From assembly GCA_012032065.1 (NCBI GenBank), contig JAAURV010000016.1, positions 1 to 21,034 on the forward strand: a stretch of 21,034 bases of DNA. The letters are read 5' to 3'. Origin of the DNA: Hyphomicrobiales bacterium. GTDB lineage: Bacteria > Pseudomonadota > Alphaproteobacteria > Rhizobiales > Aestuariivirgaceae. How positions within the stretch are numbered: the first letter of the stretch is position 1; each line of letters starts with the position of its first letter. The notes beneath the pieces were generated by a model. The model made no database searches and had not been told where the DNA came from. It worked only from the letters and a program-made list of their open reading frames with translations. Shown here piece after piece: positions 1-6,472 of this stretch. The position numbers and the translations under genes are program-made.

Positions 1-242
1 GCGCTCCATGATCGCTCGATCAAGCGATCGGATGGCGCGTCCGCCAGCGAAACCTCGATCGAGAAACAGAACTCCAGCCCGCGACGCCGCGCGTCTGAGA
101 GCCTTCTCGCAGCCCTCCATGATGGCCGGCTGCAGGTTTTCAAACTCCCGAAGCAATGTGTTGGCTTGGACGAGAAAATTGCCGCTATTCCATAGGTGGC
201 GCCGGAGGTCATAAAGACTTCTGCGCCGGCGCGATCCGGCTT
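1..242 (-). pseudogene. Mannose-1-phosphate guanylyltransferase-like fragment
   Basis: A piece of a sugar-phosphate nucleotidyltransferase that runs off the left edge. Read on the minus strand from about 242, it gives KPDRAGAEVFMTSGATY, then, after a one-base frame change near 192, WNSGNFLVQANTLLREFE and onward to SLDRAIMER at the edge. This follows the GDP-mannose pyrophosphorylase order: EKPD loop, then (L)WNSGNF, then the 'SIDYAVMEK'-like segment. The family makes GDP-mannose from mannose-1-phosphate and GTP in the cytoplasm. The frame change is explained by one lost T (TATTGG read as TATGG). The N-terminal part, with the nucleotide-binding G-x-GTR motif, is absent because the sequence switches to an unrelated gene near 230-242. 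Another nucleotidyltransferase is possible, but WNSGNF favours this family. Confidence 0.6.
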
Positions 243-421
243 CGATCGCGCTGACTGCGGTTTCAAAGTCCCAGCCGGGTGAGCGAATCGAGGCCATGCT
301 GGCGACGAGTCAGCGGATCTTTGGCGAGAACCGTGTTCAGGAAGCCCAGGCGCGCTGGGCCCACAGGCGAGCCGGCCTGGAGCTTCGCCTGATCGGTCCG
401 CTGCAGTCCAACAAGGCGAAG
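230..421 (+). pseudogene. yggS: YggS/PROSC family PLP-homeostasis protein, internal fragment
   Basis: An internal piece of a YggS-type pyridoxal-phosphate-binding protein. The plus-strand frame reads DPASIALTAVSKSQPGERIE, then FGENRVQEAQARW, then LIGPLQSNKAK. These are the three hallmark segments of the family in the right order and spacing; the lysine in AVSK is the PLP-binding lysine. The family keeps free PLP in balance. Only about 64 residues are present: the N-terminus is missing (an in-frame stop lies at 212-214), and after NKAK at 421 the frame turns into the antisense of a permease gene instead of continuing with the barrel. No functional protein can come from this piece. It is either a misassembly or a genuine remnant. 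Confidence 0.75.
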
Positions 422-907
422 GGCGGCGAGCAGAACAATGCCCAAGCCGCCGTTGAAGAATCCGCCATACGTGCCCGCTGCAAAAACTACGACGAGTCGT
501 GCGGGAACCGAGTTCAAACTGCTGCCCCTCAATCTCGCGCCAATTGTCTTGTCGAAAACGAAGAGCAGTGTGGCGCAGAGCAGAAGCCACGGCACGATCC
601 AGTCGAAGGCCTTGGCGCTGATGATGAGCAAGATCGACGCGCCGGCGACTGCGCCCGCGATAGAGGCGGCAAGAGCGAGCGGCGCGGGCAGCGTTTCGTC
701 CGAAGCGAAATGTCTGCGGTAGGCAAAGGCGGCGCTGGCATATCCCGGAAGAATCGCGGCAGCGCTGGTGGGGCTTGCCTGAATGGCGGGAAGGCCCGCC
801 ATCACGAGGGCAGGGAAGGTGAAAAACGTGCCGCCACCGGCGAGCGCATTTAGACCCCCGCCGAGAAAGGCTGCAAGCGCAAGCAGCGCGATGGTCAAGG
901 CGTCCAT
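404..907 (-). pseudogene. TauE/SafE (TSUP) family permease, 3'-truncated
   Basis: Membrane transporter of the sulfite exporter TauE/SafE family, probably for a small anion or sulfur compound; the substrate cannot be read from sequence. The start chosen is the ATG at 907 (MDALTIALLALAAFLGGGLN). The diagnostic N-terminal repeat is visible: GGGLNALAGGGTFFTFPAL followed by ASPTSAAAILPGYASA. Two more hydrophobic stretches and the second-repeat motif GGFFNGGLGIVLLAALRLVG follow. Homology ends near 404-421. Beyond that the open frame continues to 263, but it is only the antisense of the yggS fragment, so the last helices are missing. In related genomes lon is usually what precedes the HU gene, so this neighbour is unexpected. 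It diverges from the HU gene. Confidence 0.7.
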
Positions 908-1165
908 GACGGCGTATCCGGGCTGTCGGTCCAAGGGTTTGGAGGTGGGCCGGAGGTTTCTATCCGGGCGGCCTGCGAATCACAATCGGTCCGGATTTGA
1001 CGCTGCGCCCCCGGCCTTCCGGAGCCCCCTTTCCCCCAGACCGCCGCTAACACCTTGAACTGACTCCCGGAAAAATATTGACCGCCGGGACTCTTGCGAA
1101 TCTGCCGGTTTTTCCCGTTCTTTGTCAGCGGACGGACGATTCCTCGGGCTGCAGGAGAAGTGGGC

Positions 1166-1441
1166 ATGAACAAGAACGAGCTGATTGCGAAAGTGGCCAA
1201 GGACACCCGGCTGACCCGGGGCGAGGCGGGCGAGGCGGTCGAAGCCACGATCGGCAACATCATGAAGGCGCTGCGCCAGGGCGACGACGTGCGCTTGATC
1301 GGCTTTGGCACTTTCACGGTCACGCGCCGCAAGGCCGGCGAGGGGCGCAATCCGCAGACCGGCAAGACCATCAAGCTTCCGGCCTCGAAGCGGGCGAAGT
1401 TCAAAGCGGGGAAACTACTGAAGGAGGCTGTAAACGGCTAG
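1166..1441 (+). CDS. hup: HU family DNA-binding protein
   Basis: A 91-residue histone-like nucleoid protein that bends DNA as a dimer. The sequence shows the GFGTF segment and the family signature GRNPQTGKTIKLPASK in the DNA-binding arm, followed by a lysine-rich C-terminus; length is typical. The ATG at 1166 is supported by AGGAGAAG at 1153-1160, five bases upstream. A TTGACC at 1078-1083 could be a -35 element, but no good -10 lies at the right distance. The gene is followed by a strong intrinsic terminator, so it is a single transcription unit. In many alphaproteobacteria an HU gene lies between lon and tRNA-Val/nuo, which fits the right-hand neighbours here but not the left-hand ones. Confidence 0.95.
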   Translation: MNKNELIAKVAKDTRLTRGEAGEAVEATIGNIMKALRQGDDVRLIGFGTFTVTRRKAGEGRNPQTGKTIKLPASKRAKFKAGKLLKEAVNG

Positions 1442-1471
1442 ACTCTGACGGCACCAATCCATTTTCAACGG

Positions 1472-1505
1472 CCCCGCGCGCCCTCAGAAACCGCGCGGGG
1501 TTTTT
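1472..1505 (+). terminator. Rho-independent terminator of the HU gene
   Basis: CCCCGCGCG (1472-1480) pairs perfectly with CGCGCGGGG (1492-1500) across an 11-base loop, followed directly by five T residues (1501-1505). It lies 31 bases after the HU stop codon, and the tRNA-Val promoter begins only a few bases beyond it. Confidence 0.93.
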
Positions 1506-1510
1506 GATTC

Positions 1511-1539
1511 TTGAGTTGCCAACCAAGCCGGTCTATCGA
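1511..1539 (+). promoter_or_regulatory. Candidate sigma-70 type promoter for tRNA-Val
   Basis: TTGAGT (1511-1516) and TATCGA (1534-1539) are separated by 17 bases, and the -10 box ends 10 bases before the tRNA. The -10 match is weak, but position and spacing suit a tRNA promoter placed directly behind the HU terminator. The promoter proposed for tRNA-Asp has the same design. Confidence 0.45.
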
Positions 1540-1549
1540 GACGCCTCAA

Positions 1550-1625
1550 GGGCGATTAGCTCAGTTGGTAGAGCGCTTCGTTTACACCGAAGATGCCGGG
1601 AGTTCGAGTCTCTCATCGCCCACCA
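1550..1625 (+). tRNA. tRNA-Val (anticodon UAC)
   Basis: A 76-base tRNA. Acceptor arms GGGCGAT and ATCGCCC pair fully; the D-stem is GCTC/GAGC; the anticodon stem CTTCG/CGAAG encloses loop TTTACAC with anticodon TAC; the T-loop is TTCGAGT between GGGAG and CTCTC. ACCA follows the acceptor arm, so CCA is encoded. In rhizobia this tRNA typically lies between the HU gene and tRNA-Asp/nuoA, as here. Confidence 0.97.
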
Positions 1626-1691
1626 GCCTCCGCTTGCTTCGCAAGCTTCGGCCCGGCAAACCATTACCGGTGTGCATAGCGAAGCAGCATC

Positions 1692-2651
1692 ATGTCAGTC
1701 GCACTTCCGCCTGAGCTTCAGGCAGCGATTTCGAGGCGGCTTGAACGGGTCTCCGGCGGGTTTCGCGAAGGCGCGGCGAGGCTGAGCGAGACCTACAAGA
1801 AGGGCGGCAGCGCCAAAGATGATTTTGATGCCTATCTTGTAACCCGGCTGCCAGCGACCTATGCGGCGGTTACGGCAGCATTCGAAGAGCTAAGCAGGAT
1901 CGCGCCGGACTTCGCTCCGAAGTGTTTGCTGGATGCCGGTGCTGGACCGGGTACCGCGAGTTGGGCAGCAAGAGAAGTCTGGAAAAGTTTGGATGAGGTC
2001 ACATTCGCTGATAAGTCCGGCGCGTTTCTGGAAATTGCGCGGGAACTCGCTTCCTCATTGCCCGCCTTTGCAAACGCACGATGCATAAAGGCGGATGTTC
2101 TGAAAGAAGATGAGTTGCCAAAAGCGGATCTAGTGGTGGCCGCTTACACATTTGCGGAGTTGCCCGAATCCAAGGTTGCCGCTGTGATCCGCTCACTTTG
2201 GACCGTGGCTCAGACGCTGGTCATTGTGGAACCCGGAACTCCGCCAGGCTTCGCGCGCATCCGTGCCGCTCGCGAAGAGTTAATCAGGCAGGGGGCTTTC
2301 ATTGCCGCGCCCTGTCCTCATCGAAATGCTTGTCCCATTGTCGATCCGGATTGGTGCCACTTTTCCGTGCGGCTGCCGCGTAGCCGCGCGCACATGCATG
2401 CGAAAAAGGCGAGCGTTCCCTTCGAAGACGAAAAGTTCTCGTACGTCATCGCAATGCGCGGGCCCGTTTCATCTCGAGAAGTGCGCATACTCGCTCCTCC
2501 TCACGTTTTGAAAGCTGCGATCAATCTCAAACTCTGCACGCTTGAAGGCCTCGAGCGGCGCACCGTTGCGAGGCGCGATGGTGGCGCTTACAAGAGTGCC
2601 AAGAAGCTTGTGTGGGGCGGCTCCATGCGGGAAATGAAACGTGAACGTTAA
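1692..2651 (+). CDS. Rsm22/METTL17-like small-subunit ribosome assembly protein
   Basis: A 319-residue protein of the Rsm22 family, related to yeast mitochondrial Rsm22 and human METTL17, which act in small ribosomal subunit maturation. A Rossmann methyltransferase core is visible, with the SAM-site glycine motif LDAGAGPGTASW at residues 80-91. The family's Fe-S cysteine set is present: C208, C214 and C222 in PCPHRNACPIVDPDWC, plus C282 in LCTLEG. The 6- and 8-residue spacings and the distant fourth cysteine match the four [4Fe-4S] ligands described for METTL17. The C-terminus is basic. No strong ribosome-binding site precedes the ATG. The end overlaps the GTG start of the MscS gene by 11 bases. 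Whether it methylates rRNA or acts as an assembly factor cannot be told from sequence. Confidence 0.88.
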   Translation: MSVALPPELQAAISRRLERVSGGFREGAARLSETYKKGGSAKDDFDAYLVTRLPATYAAVTAAFEELSRIAPDFAPKCLLDAGAGPGTASWAAREVWKSLDEVTFADKSGAFLEIARELASSLPAFANARCIKADVLKEDELPKADLVVAAYTFAELPESKVAAVIRSLWTVAQTLVIVEPGTPPGFARIRAAREELIRQGAFIAAPCPHRNACPIVDPDWCHFSVRLPRSRAHMHAKKASVPFEDEKFSYVIAMRGPVSSREVRILAPPHVLKAAINLKLCTLEGLERRTVARRDGGAYKSAKKLVWGGSMREMKRER

Positions 2652-3914
2652 CAGACTCCAGGACCTCGCCTACGAGTGGCTCAACACGCTGATGGGGTGG
2701 CTGTCGTCGCCGCAATTCTATGCGCAAGCCGCGGCAATCGCGGTTGGTGTTCTGGCCGCACGCCTACTGGCTGGCCAAATCGTGGCGCGCGCGGCGGTCT
2801 TCCGCGACGAACCGACGGAAGGCGCGCTCCTGAAACTCAGGCGTTTTGCCTGGTCGTGCCGCGATCTCCTGTTTCCGTTGCTGATTTTTCACTGTTGGGT
2901 GTTGCCGCGGCCGTGAGCGACGCAACTGTGGGCTCCTCGTGGCTAGTGCGCATCGGCCAGAGCCTCGGCCTCGTGTTCCTGCTTTATGCTGCGATCAACC
3001 GCTTCATCACCTATCCGGTGATCAACGCCGCCTGCCGCTGGATCGGCATTCCGGTGGCGGCATTGTATGTGTTCGGTTTTCTCGACGACGTGACGGGATG
3101 GCTCGACTCCGTAGCCTTCGAGGCGGGCAACATCCGGCTCTCGGCCTACGCGCTGATCAAGGCGGGGCTCTTCGGCGGCGTGCTGTTCTGGCTCGGCCGC
3201 ATGTCGACAAGCGCCGGGCAGAAGGTGATCCGTGACCAGCAGGCGATCGACATCCAGACGCGCGAGCTTGCGGCGAAGTTTCTCGAGATCGCGATTTTCT
3301 TCATCGTCGGAATTTTGCTGCTCAACATCCTAGGGCTCGATCTGACGGCGCTTGCCGTGTTCGGCGGCGCGCTCGGCGTTGGACTTGGTTTCGGATTGCA
3401 GCAGATCGCGTCGAACTTCATTTCAGGCATTATCATCCTGCTCGAACGATCGCTCAAGATCGGCGACCACATTGAGATGGAGGACGGGAAAACCGGAACG
3501 CTGCGCGAGATCAACATGCGGTCCTCGACTCTTTCGACGGACGACGGGAAAGAGATCATGATTCCCAACGAGAAGTTCGTCACCACTCAGTTCACAAATT
3601 GGACCAAAACCGATCGCCTTCAAAGATTTGAAGTGCCATTTCATGTTCCCTATGATTGCGACTTGCGGAAGGTGCAGAAAATCGTGGCAAAGGCCGTTGC
3701 CGCTCATCCGCAAGTGCTGGGCGTTCCTCATGAACCGGAATGCGAACTGGCCGACTTCGCACCCCATGGTGTCAAGCTTCAAGCGGGCTACTGGGTGGAT
3801 GCGGGTTCGGATGATGTCAAGGACTACGACTCCGACATACGTTTCCTCATATGGGAGGCGCTGAAGGCGGCGAAGATCGAAATGCCGGTCGTGAAAGAGG
3901 TTGCCAAGCCATGA
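2641..3914 (+). CDS. MscS-family mechanosensitive channel (one frameshift)
   Basis: Small-conductance mechanosensitive channel homologue in the inner membrane, which would release solutes on osmotic downshock. Several hydrophobic segments precede the pore helix and beta domain, which read LGVGLGFGLQQIASNFISG, LLERSLKIGDHIEM and IPNEKFVTTQFTNWT, the standard MscS order; a soluble C-terminal domain follows. The frame breaks in a run of five T at 2885-2889. Restoring a sixth T joins LLFPLLIF to SLLGVAAAVS and gives a 424-residue protein, a plausible length for a member with extra N-terminal helices. The GTG start at 2641 overlaps the Rsm22 gene, and the stop overlaps the RidA start as ATGA, so the genes are probably translated together. 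The break looks like a homopolymer error. Confidence 0.85.
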
Positions 3915-4297
3915 GTCGAAGGCAGATATCTTCGGGTTCCAAATTCGAAGCCGAGATCGCCTACTCCCGCGCCATCGTGGATGGCGATTGGATTTGGGTG
4001 TCGGGCACGACCGGCTTCAACTACGCTGCCATGACGATCTCGGACAGCGTTGTGGAGCAGGCGGAACAGACCATCCTCAACATCAAGGCGGCGATGGAAA
4101 AGGCGGGTTTCGACCTGGCCGACATTGTGCGCACAACTTACATCCTGCCCAATGCGGCCGATTTCGAGCCGTGCTGGCCGGTGCTGCGGAAATATTTCGG
4201 CGGCATCCGCCCGGCCTCGACCGCGATCGTGGCGGACCTGATCGATCCCCGCATGAAGATCGAGATCGAGGTGACGGGGAAGAAGCGGGCGCCCTGA
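3911..4297 (+). CDS. RidA family (YjgF/YER057c/UK114) protein
   Basis: A 128-residue RidA-superfamily protein; these form trimers, and the best-known members hydrolyse reactive enamine/imine intermediates released by PLP enzymes. Visible features are VSGTTGFNYAAM near residues 30-41, the helix ILNIKAAMEKAGFDLADIVRT, and PASTAIVADLIDPRMKIEIE, where R114 occupies the place of the conserved substrate-carboxylate arginine. The usual C-terminal EIEAIA is replaced by EIEVTG, so it belongs to a divergent RidA subgroup and deaminase activity should not be assumed. The start at 3911 is set by the ATGA overlap with the channel gene; a longer upstream reading has no family similarity. Confidence 0.88.
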   Translation: MSRRQISSGSKFEAEIAYSRAIVDGDWIWVSGTTGFNYAAMTISDSVVEQAEQTILNIKAAMEKAGFDLADIVRTTYILPNAADFEPCWPVLRKYFGGIRPASTAIVADLIDPRMKIEIEVTGKKRAP

Positions 4298-4334
4298 GAT
4301 ACCACCGAGCGAACAACCAAGGAGCGATCAGGCC

Positions 4335-4700
4335 ATGTTCGATCACGTGGAGTTTCCGGTCGGCGCAATTGCCAGGAACCGCAGCTTCTTCGCGGCAGTA
4401 CTGAGCGAAATGGGAATCGAGGGGTTTTTCTTCGATCAGGAGGCAGGCTCCGCAGGATTTGGCTCTGGAGACACTACGGGCCTGTTGGTTTTCGAAGGAG
4501 AGCTTGGCCCGCGTCGGCTTCATATATGCTTCTCGGCATCATCCAAGGAGCATGCCGCCGCCATCAAGGCCGGCAGGCGGGACAACGGTGGCCCCGGCTA
4601 CCGGGACCACTATTCGCCTGGCTATTTTGCGGCTTTTGTATTCGATCCCGATGGCAACAATATCGAGTTCCTGTTTCGCGAACCCAACCCGGAGCAGTGA
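4335..4700 (+). CDS. VOC family (glyoxalase/dioxygenase fold) protein
   Basis: A 121-residue single-domain vicinal-oxygen-chelate protein. It begins MFDHVEFPV, has LHICFSA in the middle and ends FAAFVFDPDGNNIEFLF, the usual beta-alpha-beta-beta-beta repeat layout. H4, the central histidine and the glutamate of NNIEF are in place as metal ligands. Many family members of this size are uncharacterised; glyoxalase I, antibiotic resistance and extradiol dioxygenase roles all share the fold, so the reaction cannot be assigned. It lies 37 bases after the RidA gene in the same orientation and is followed by a GC-rich hairpin, so it may close the Rsm22-MscS-RidA-VOC unit. Confidence 0.85.
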   Translation: MFDHVEFPVGAIARNRSFFAAVLSEMGIEGFFFDQEAGSAGFGSGDTTGLLVFEGELGPRRLHICFSASSKEHAAAIKAGRRDNGGPGYRDHYSPGYFAAFVFDPDGNNIEFLFREPNPEQ

Positions 4701-4704
4701 AAAG

Positions 4705-4726
4705 GGGGGTGGCGAGCCCAACCCCC
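4705..4726 (+). terminator. GC-rich hairpin after the VOC gene, possible terminator
   Basis: GGGGGT (4705-4710) pairs with ACCCCC (4721-4726), and the inner GGC/GCC can extend the stem with a two-base CA bulge. There is no T run afterwards, so this is either a weak terminator or a structural element separating the VOC gene from the tRNA-Asp promoter. Confidence 0.4.
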
Positions 4727-4729
4727 AGC

Positions 4730-4758
4730 TTGACAGTAAGGGGGGCCTCCTCTATCAG
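4730..4758 (+). promoter_or_regulatory. Candidate promoter for tRNA-Asp
   Basis: A perfect TTGACA (4730-4735) and TATCAG (4753-4758) are 17 bases apart, and the -10 ends 15 bases before the mature tRNA. No clear terminator is seen between tRNA-Asp and nuoA, so this promoter could also feed the nuo operon. Confidence 0.6.
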
Positions 4759-4773
4759 CCGCCTCACCCAAAT

Positions 4774-4850
4774 GCGGGTGTAGCTCAGTTGGTTAGAGCG
4801 TCGGCCTGTCACGCCGAAGGTCGCGGGTTCGAGCCCCGTCACTCGCGCCA
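4774..4850 (+). tRNA. tRNA-Asp (anticodon GUC)
   Basis: A 77-base tRNA. Acceptor GCGGGTG pairs with CACTCGC (one G-U), followed by G and encoded CCA. The D-arm is GCTC...GAGC, the anticodon stem TCGGC/GCCGA encloses CTGTCAC with anticodon GTC, and the T-arm contains GGGTTCGAGCCCC. It lies 138 bases before nuoA, the usual rhizobial arrangement. Confidence 0.97.
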
Positions 4851-4914
4851 TTTCCTTCAATGTTTTCATGGCAAAACGCTCCCGTGGAGTTATTGCCGCA
4901 GAGCAGCAATTGGC

Positions 4915-4943
4915 TTGCGGACCAAGGGCGTGTAGGCTACCTA
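4915..4943 (+). promoter_or_regulatory. Weak candidate promoter upstream of nuoA
   Basis: TTGCGG (4915-4920) and TACCTA (4938-4943) are 17 bases apart. The -10 match is poor. The region also holds an inverted repeat, GGCTA-CC-TAGCC (4935-4946), that overlaps the proposed -10 box and could be a regulator site. Confidence 0.25.
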
Positions 4944-4954
4944 GCCACTGATTT

Positions 4955-4969
4955 GCCGCAATCTGCGGC
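4955..4969 (+). repeat. Short hairpin in the nuoA leader
   Basis: GCCGCA (4955-4960) and TGCGGC (4964-4969) form a six-pair stem with a three-base loop. It ends 11 bases before the GAGG ribosome-binding site (4981-4984) of nuoA, so it could affect initiation or leader stability. There is no T run, so it is not an intrinsic terminator. Confidence 0.4.
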
Positions 4970-4988
4970 GGGGCCAAGGCGAGGCGAG

Positions 4989-5354
4989 ATGCCGGAACTT
5001 CTGCGAGACTATCTGCCCATTGTGATTTTCATGGGCGTCTGTATCGGCCTCGGGCTGGTGCTGATGATCACGCCGATCCTGATTGCTTATCGCAATCCCG
5101 ATCCCGAGAAGCTTTCCGCCTATGAGTGCGGCTTCAACGCCTTCGACGACGCGCGCATGAAATTCGATGTGCGCTTCTATCTGGTGTCGATCCTGTTCAT
5201 CATCTTCGACCTTGAAGTGGCGTTCCTGTTCCCCTGGGCGGTGACGCTGGGAGACATTGGAGTTTTCGGCTTTTGGTCGATGATGATTTTCCTTGGCATT
5301 CTCACCATCGGCTTCATCTATGAATGGCGGAAAGGGGCACTCGAATGGGATTGA
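4989..5354 (+). CDS. nuoA: NADH-quinone oxidoreductase subunit A
   Basis: A 121-residue membrane subunit (ND3 homologue) at the joint between the peripheral and membrane arms of complex I. Three hydrophobic helices are visible, roughly residues 10-34, 62-85 and 92-111. Between the first two lies the conserved matrix/cytoplasmic loop with YECGFNAFDDARMKFDVRFY, including C47, which in mitochondrial ND3 marks the active/deactive switch. D74 and E76 in FDLEVAF are conserved acidic residues. The ATG at 4989 follows GAGG (4981-4984) and gives the normal length; an upstream in-frame extension through the leader has no family support. First gene of the nuo operon; its end overlaps nuoB by 10 bases. 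Confidence 0.97.
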   Translation: MPELLRDYLPIVIFMGVCIGLGLVLMITPILIAYRNPDPEKLSAYECGFNAFDDARMKFDVRFYLVSILFIIFDLEVAFLFPWAVTLGDIGVFGFWSMMIFLGILTIGFIYEWRKGALEWD

Positions 5355-5869
5355 TCGAGCGCGCCACGCCCGAACAGCGTGAATACTTCACCGAAATAAA
5401 CGCGGAACTGGCGGACAAAGGTTTCCTCGTCACCGCTTCCGACGATCTCATCAACTGGGCGCGCACTGGCTCGCTGATGTGGATGACCTTCGGGCTTGCC
5501 TGCTGTGCCGTCGAGATGATGCAGGCCTCGATGCCGCGCTACGATCTCGAACGCTTCGGTTTTGCGCCGCGCGCCTCGCCCAGGCAGTCGGACGTGATGA
5601 TCGTGGCGGGAACGCTCACCAACAAAATGGCGCCGGCGCTGCGCAAGGTCTACGACCAGATGCCGGAGCCGAGGTATGTCATCTCCATGGGCTCCTGCGC
5701 CAATGGCGGCGGTTACTATCACTACTCCTATTCCGTGGTGCGGGGCTGCGACCGGATCGTGCCGGTCGATATCTACATTCCCGGCTGCCCGCCGACCGCC
5801 GAGGCGCTGGTCTACGGCATCCTGCAACTGCAGAAAAAAATTCGCCGCACCGGAACAATCGAGCGCTGA
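5345..5869 (+). CDS. nuoB: NADH-quinone oxidoreductase subunit B
   Basis: The 174-residue PSST/NuoB subunit, which holds cluster N2, the last Fe-S centre before quinone. Ligands are seen as the tandem pair C53-C54 in LACCAVEMM, C118 in SMGSCANGGGYY, and C148 in PGCPPTAEAL. The basic segment RFGFAPRASPRQSD near the quinone site is intact. The ATG at 5345 lies inside the last codons of nuoA and gives MGLIERATPEQREYF; a longer reading starting inside nuoA is unlikely. The C-terminus KKIRRTGTIER is typical of alphaproteobacteria. nuoC starts three bases after the stop. Confidence 0.97.
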   Translation: MGLIERATPEQREYFTEINAELADKGFLVTASDDLINWARTGSLMWMTFGLACCAVEMMQASMPRYDLERFGFAPRASPRQSDVMIVAGTLTNKMAPALRKVYDQMPEPRYVISMGSCANGGGYYHYSYSVVRGCDRIVPVDIYIPGCPPTAEALVYGILQLQKKIRRTGTIER

Positions 5870-5872
5870 GGC

Positions 5873-6472
5873 ATGACGAAGAGTTTGCAGGAACTGGGCG
5901 ATCAGATCACCGCAGGCTTGGGCGGCTCGGTTCAGGCCGCCGTCAACTTTGGCGAGCTGACGCTCCTCGCGGAGGCCGCCGATATCATCCGTGTGCTGAC
6001 ATATCTGCGCGATGACCCCGAGTGCCGCTTCGTGTGCTTCATCGACATCTGCGGCGCGGACTACCCCGAACGCGAGAAGCGTTTCGATGTCGTCTACCAT
6101 CTGCTCTCGCCCTACAAGAACAGCCGCATCCGGGTGAAGGTGCAGGCCGAAGAGGAAACCCAGGTGCCGAGCGCCATCGAGGTGTTCCCTGCCGCCAACT
6201 GGTATGAACGCGAGGTATTCGATTTCTACGGCGTGCTGTTCTCGGGTCATCCGGATTTGCGGCGTATTCTGACGGACTACGGATTCAGCGGCCATCCTCT
6301 CAGAAAGGACTTTCCCCTCACCGGTCATGTCGAAGTTCGTTACGACGATGAAGCAAAGCGCGTTGTCTACGAGCCGGTGAAGCTCGTTCAGGAGTTCCGC
6401 TCATTTGATTATCTCTCTCCGTGGGAGGGCACTGACTATGTGCTTCCGGGAGATGAAAAGGCGAAGTCATGA
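5873..6472 (+). CDS. nuoC: NADH-quinone oxidoreductase subunit C
   Basis: The 199-residue 30-kDa subunit of the peripheral arm; it carries no cofactor and packs against NuoD. The conserved block ADYPEREKRFDVVYHL is followed by the 30-kDa signature YEREVFDFYGVLFSGHPDLR, then GHPLRKDFPLTGHVEVRYDD. Separate nuoC and nuoD genes (not fused as in E. coli) agree with an alphaproteobacterium. Its stop overlaps the nuoD start as ATGA (6469-6472), implying coupled translation. No frame problems. Confidence 0.97.
   Translation: MTKSLQELGDQITAGLGGSVQAAVNFGELTLLAEAADIIRVLTYLRDDPECRFVCFIDICGADYPEREKRFDVVYHLLSPYKNSRIRVKVQAEEETQVPSAIEVFPAANWYEREVFDFYGVLFSGHPDLRRILTDYGFSGHPLRKDFPLTGHVEVRYDDEAKRVVYEPVKLVQEFRSFDYLSPWEGTDYVLPGDEKAKS

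Noticed and set aside
296..853. A 185-codon plus-strand gene continuing the YggS piece
   Set aside because: YggS similarity ends at 421; the remainder is the antisense of the TSUP permease and low-complexity charged sequence.
1078..1785. Plus-strand frame running across the HU gene, terminator and tRNA-Val
   Set aside because: It reads through a terminator and a tRNA and overlaps HU in another frame; not a gene.
4860..4988. N-terminal extension of NuoA from an upstream start
   Set aside because: The extra residues do not resemble the family, and the ATG at 4989 has a GAGG site and gives the standard length.
5318..6328. Minus-strand open frame opposite nuoB and nuoC
   Set aside because: Covers two highly conserved plus-strand genes and shows no family similarity; caused by codon bias.
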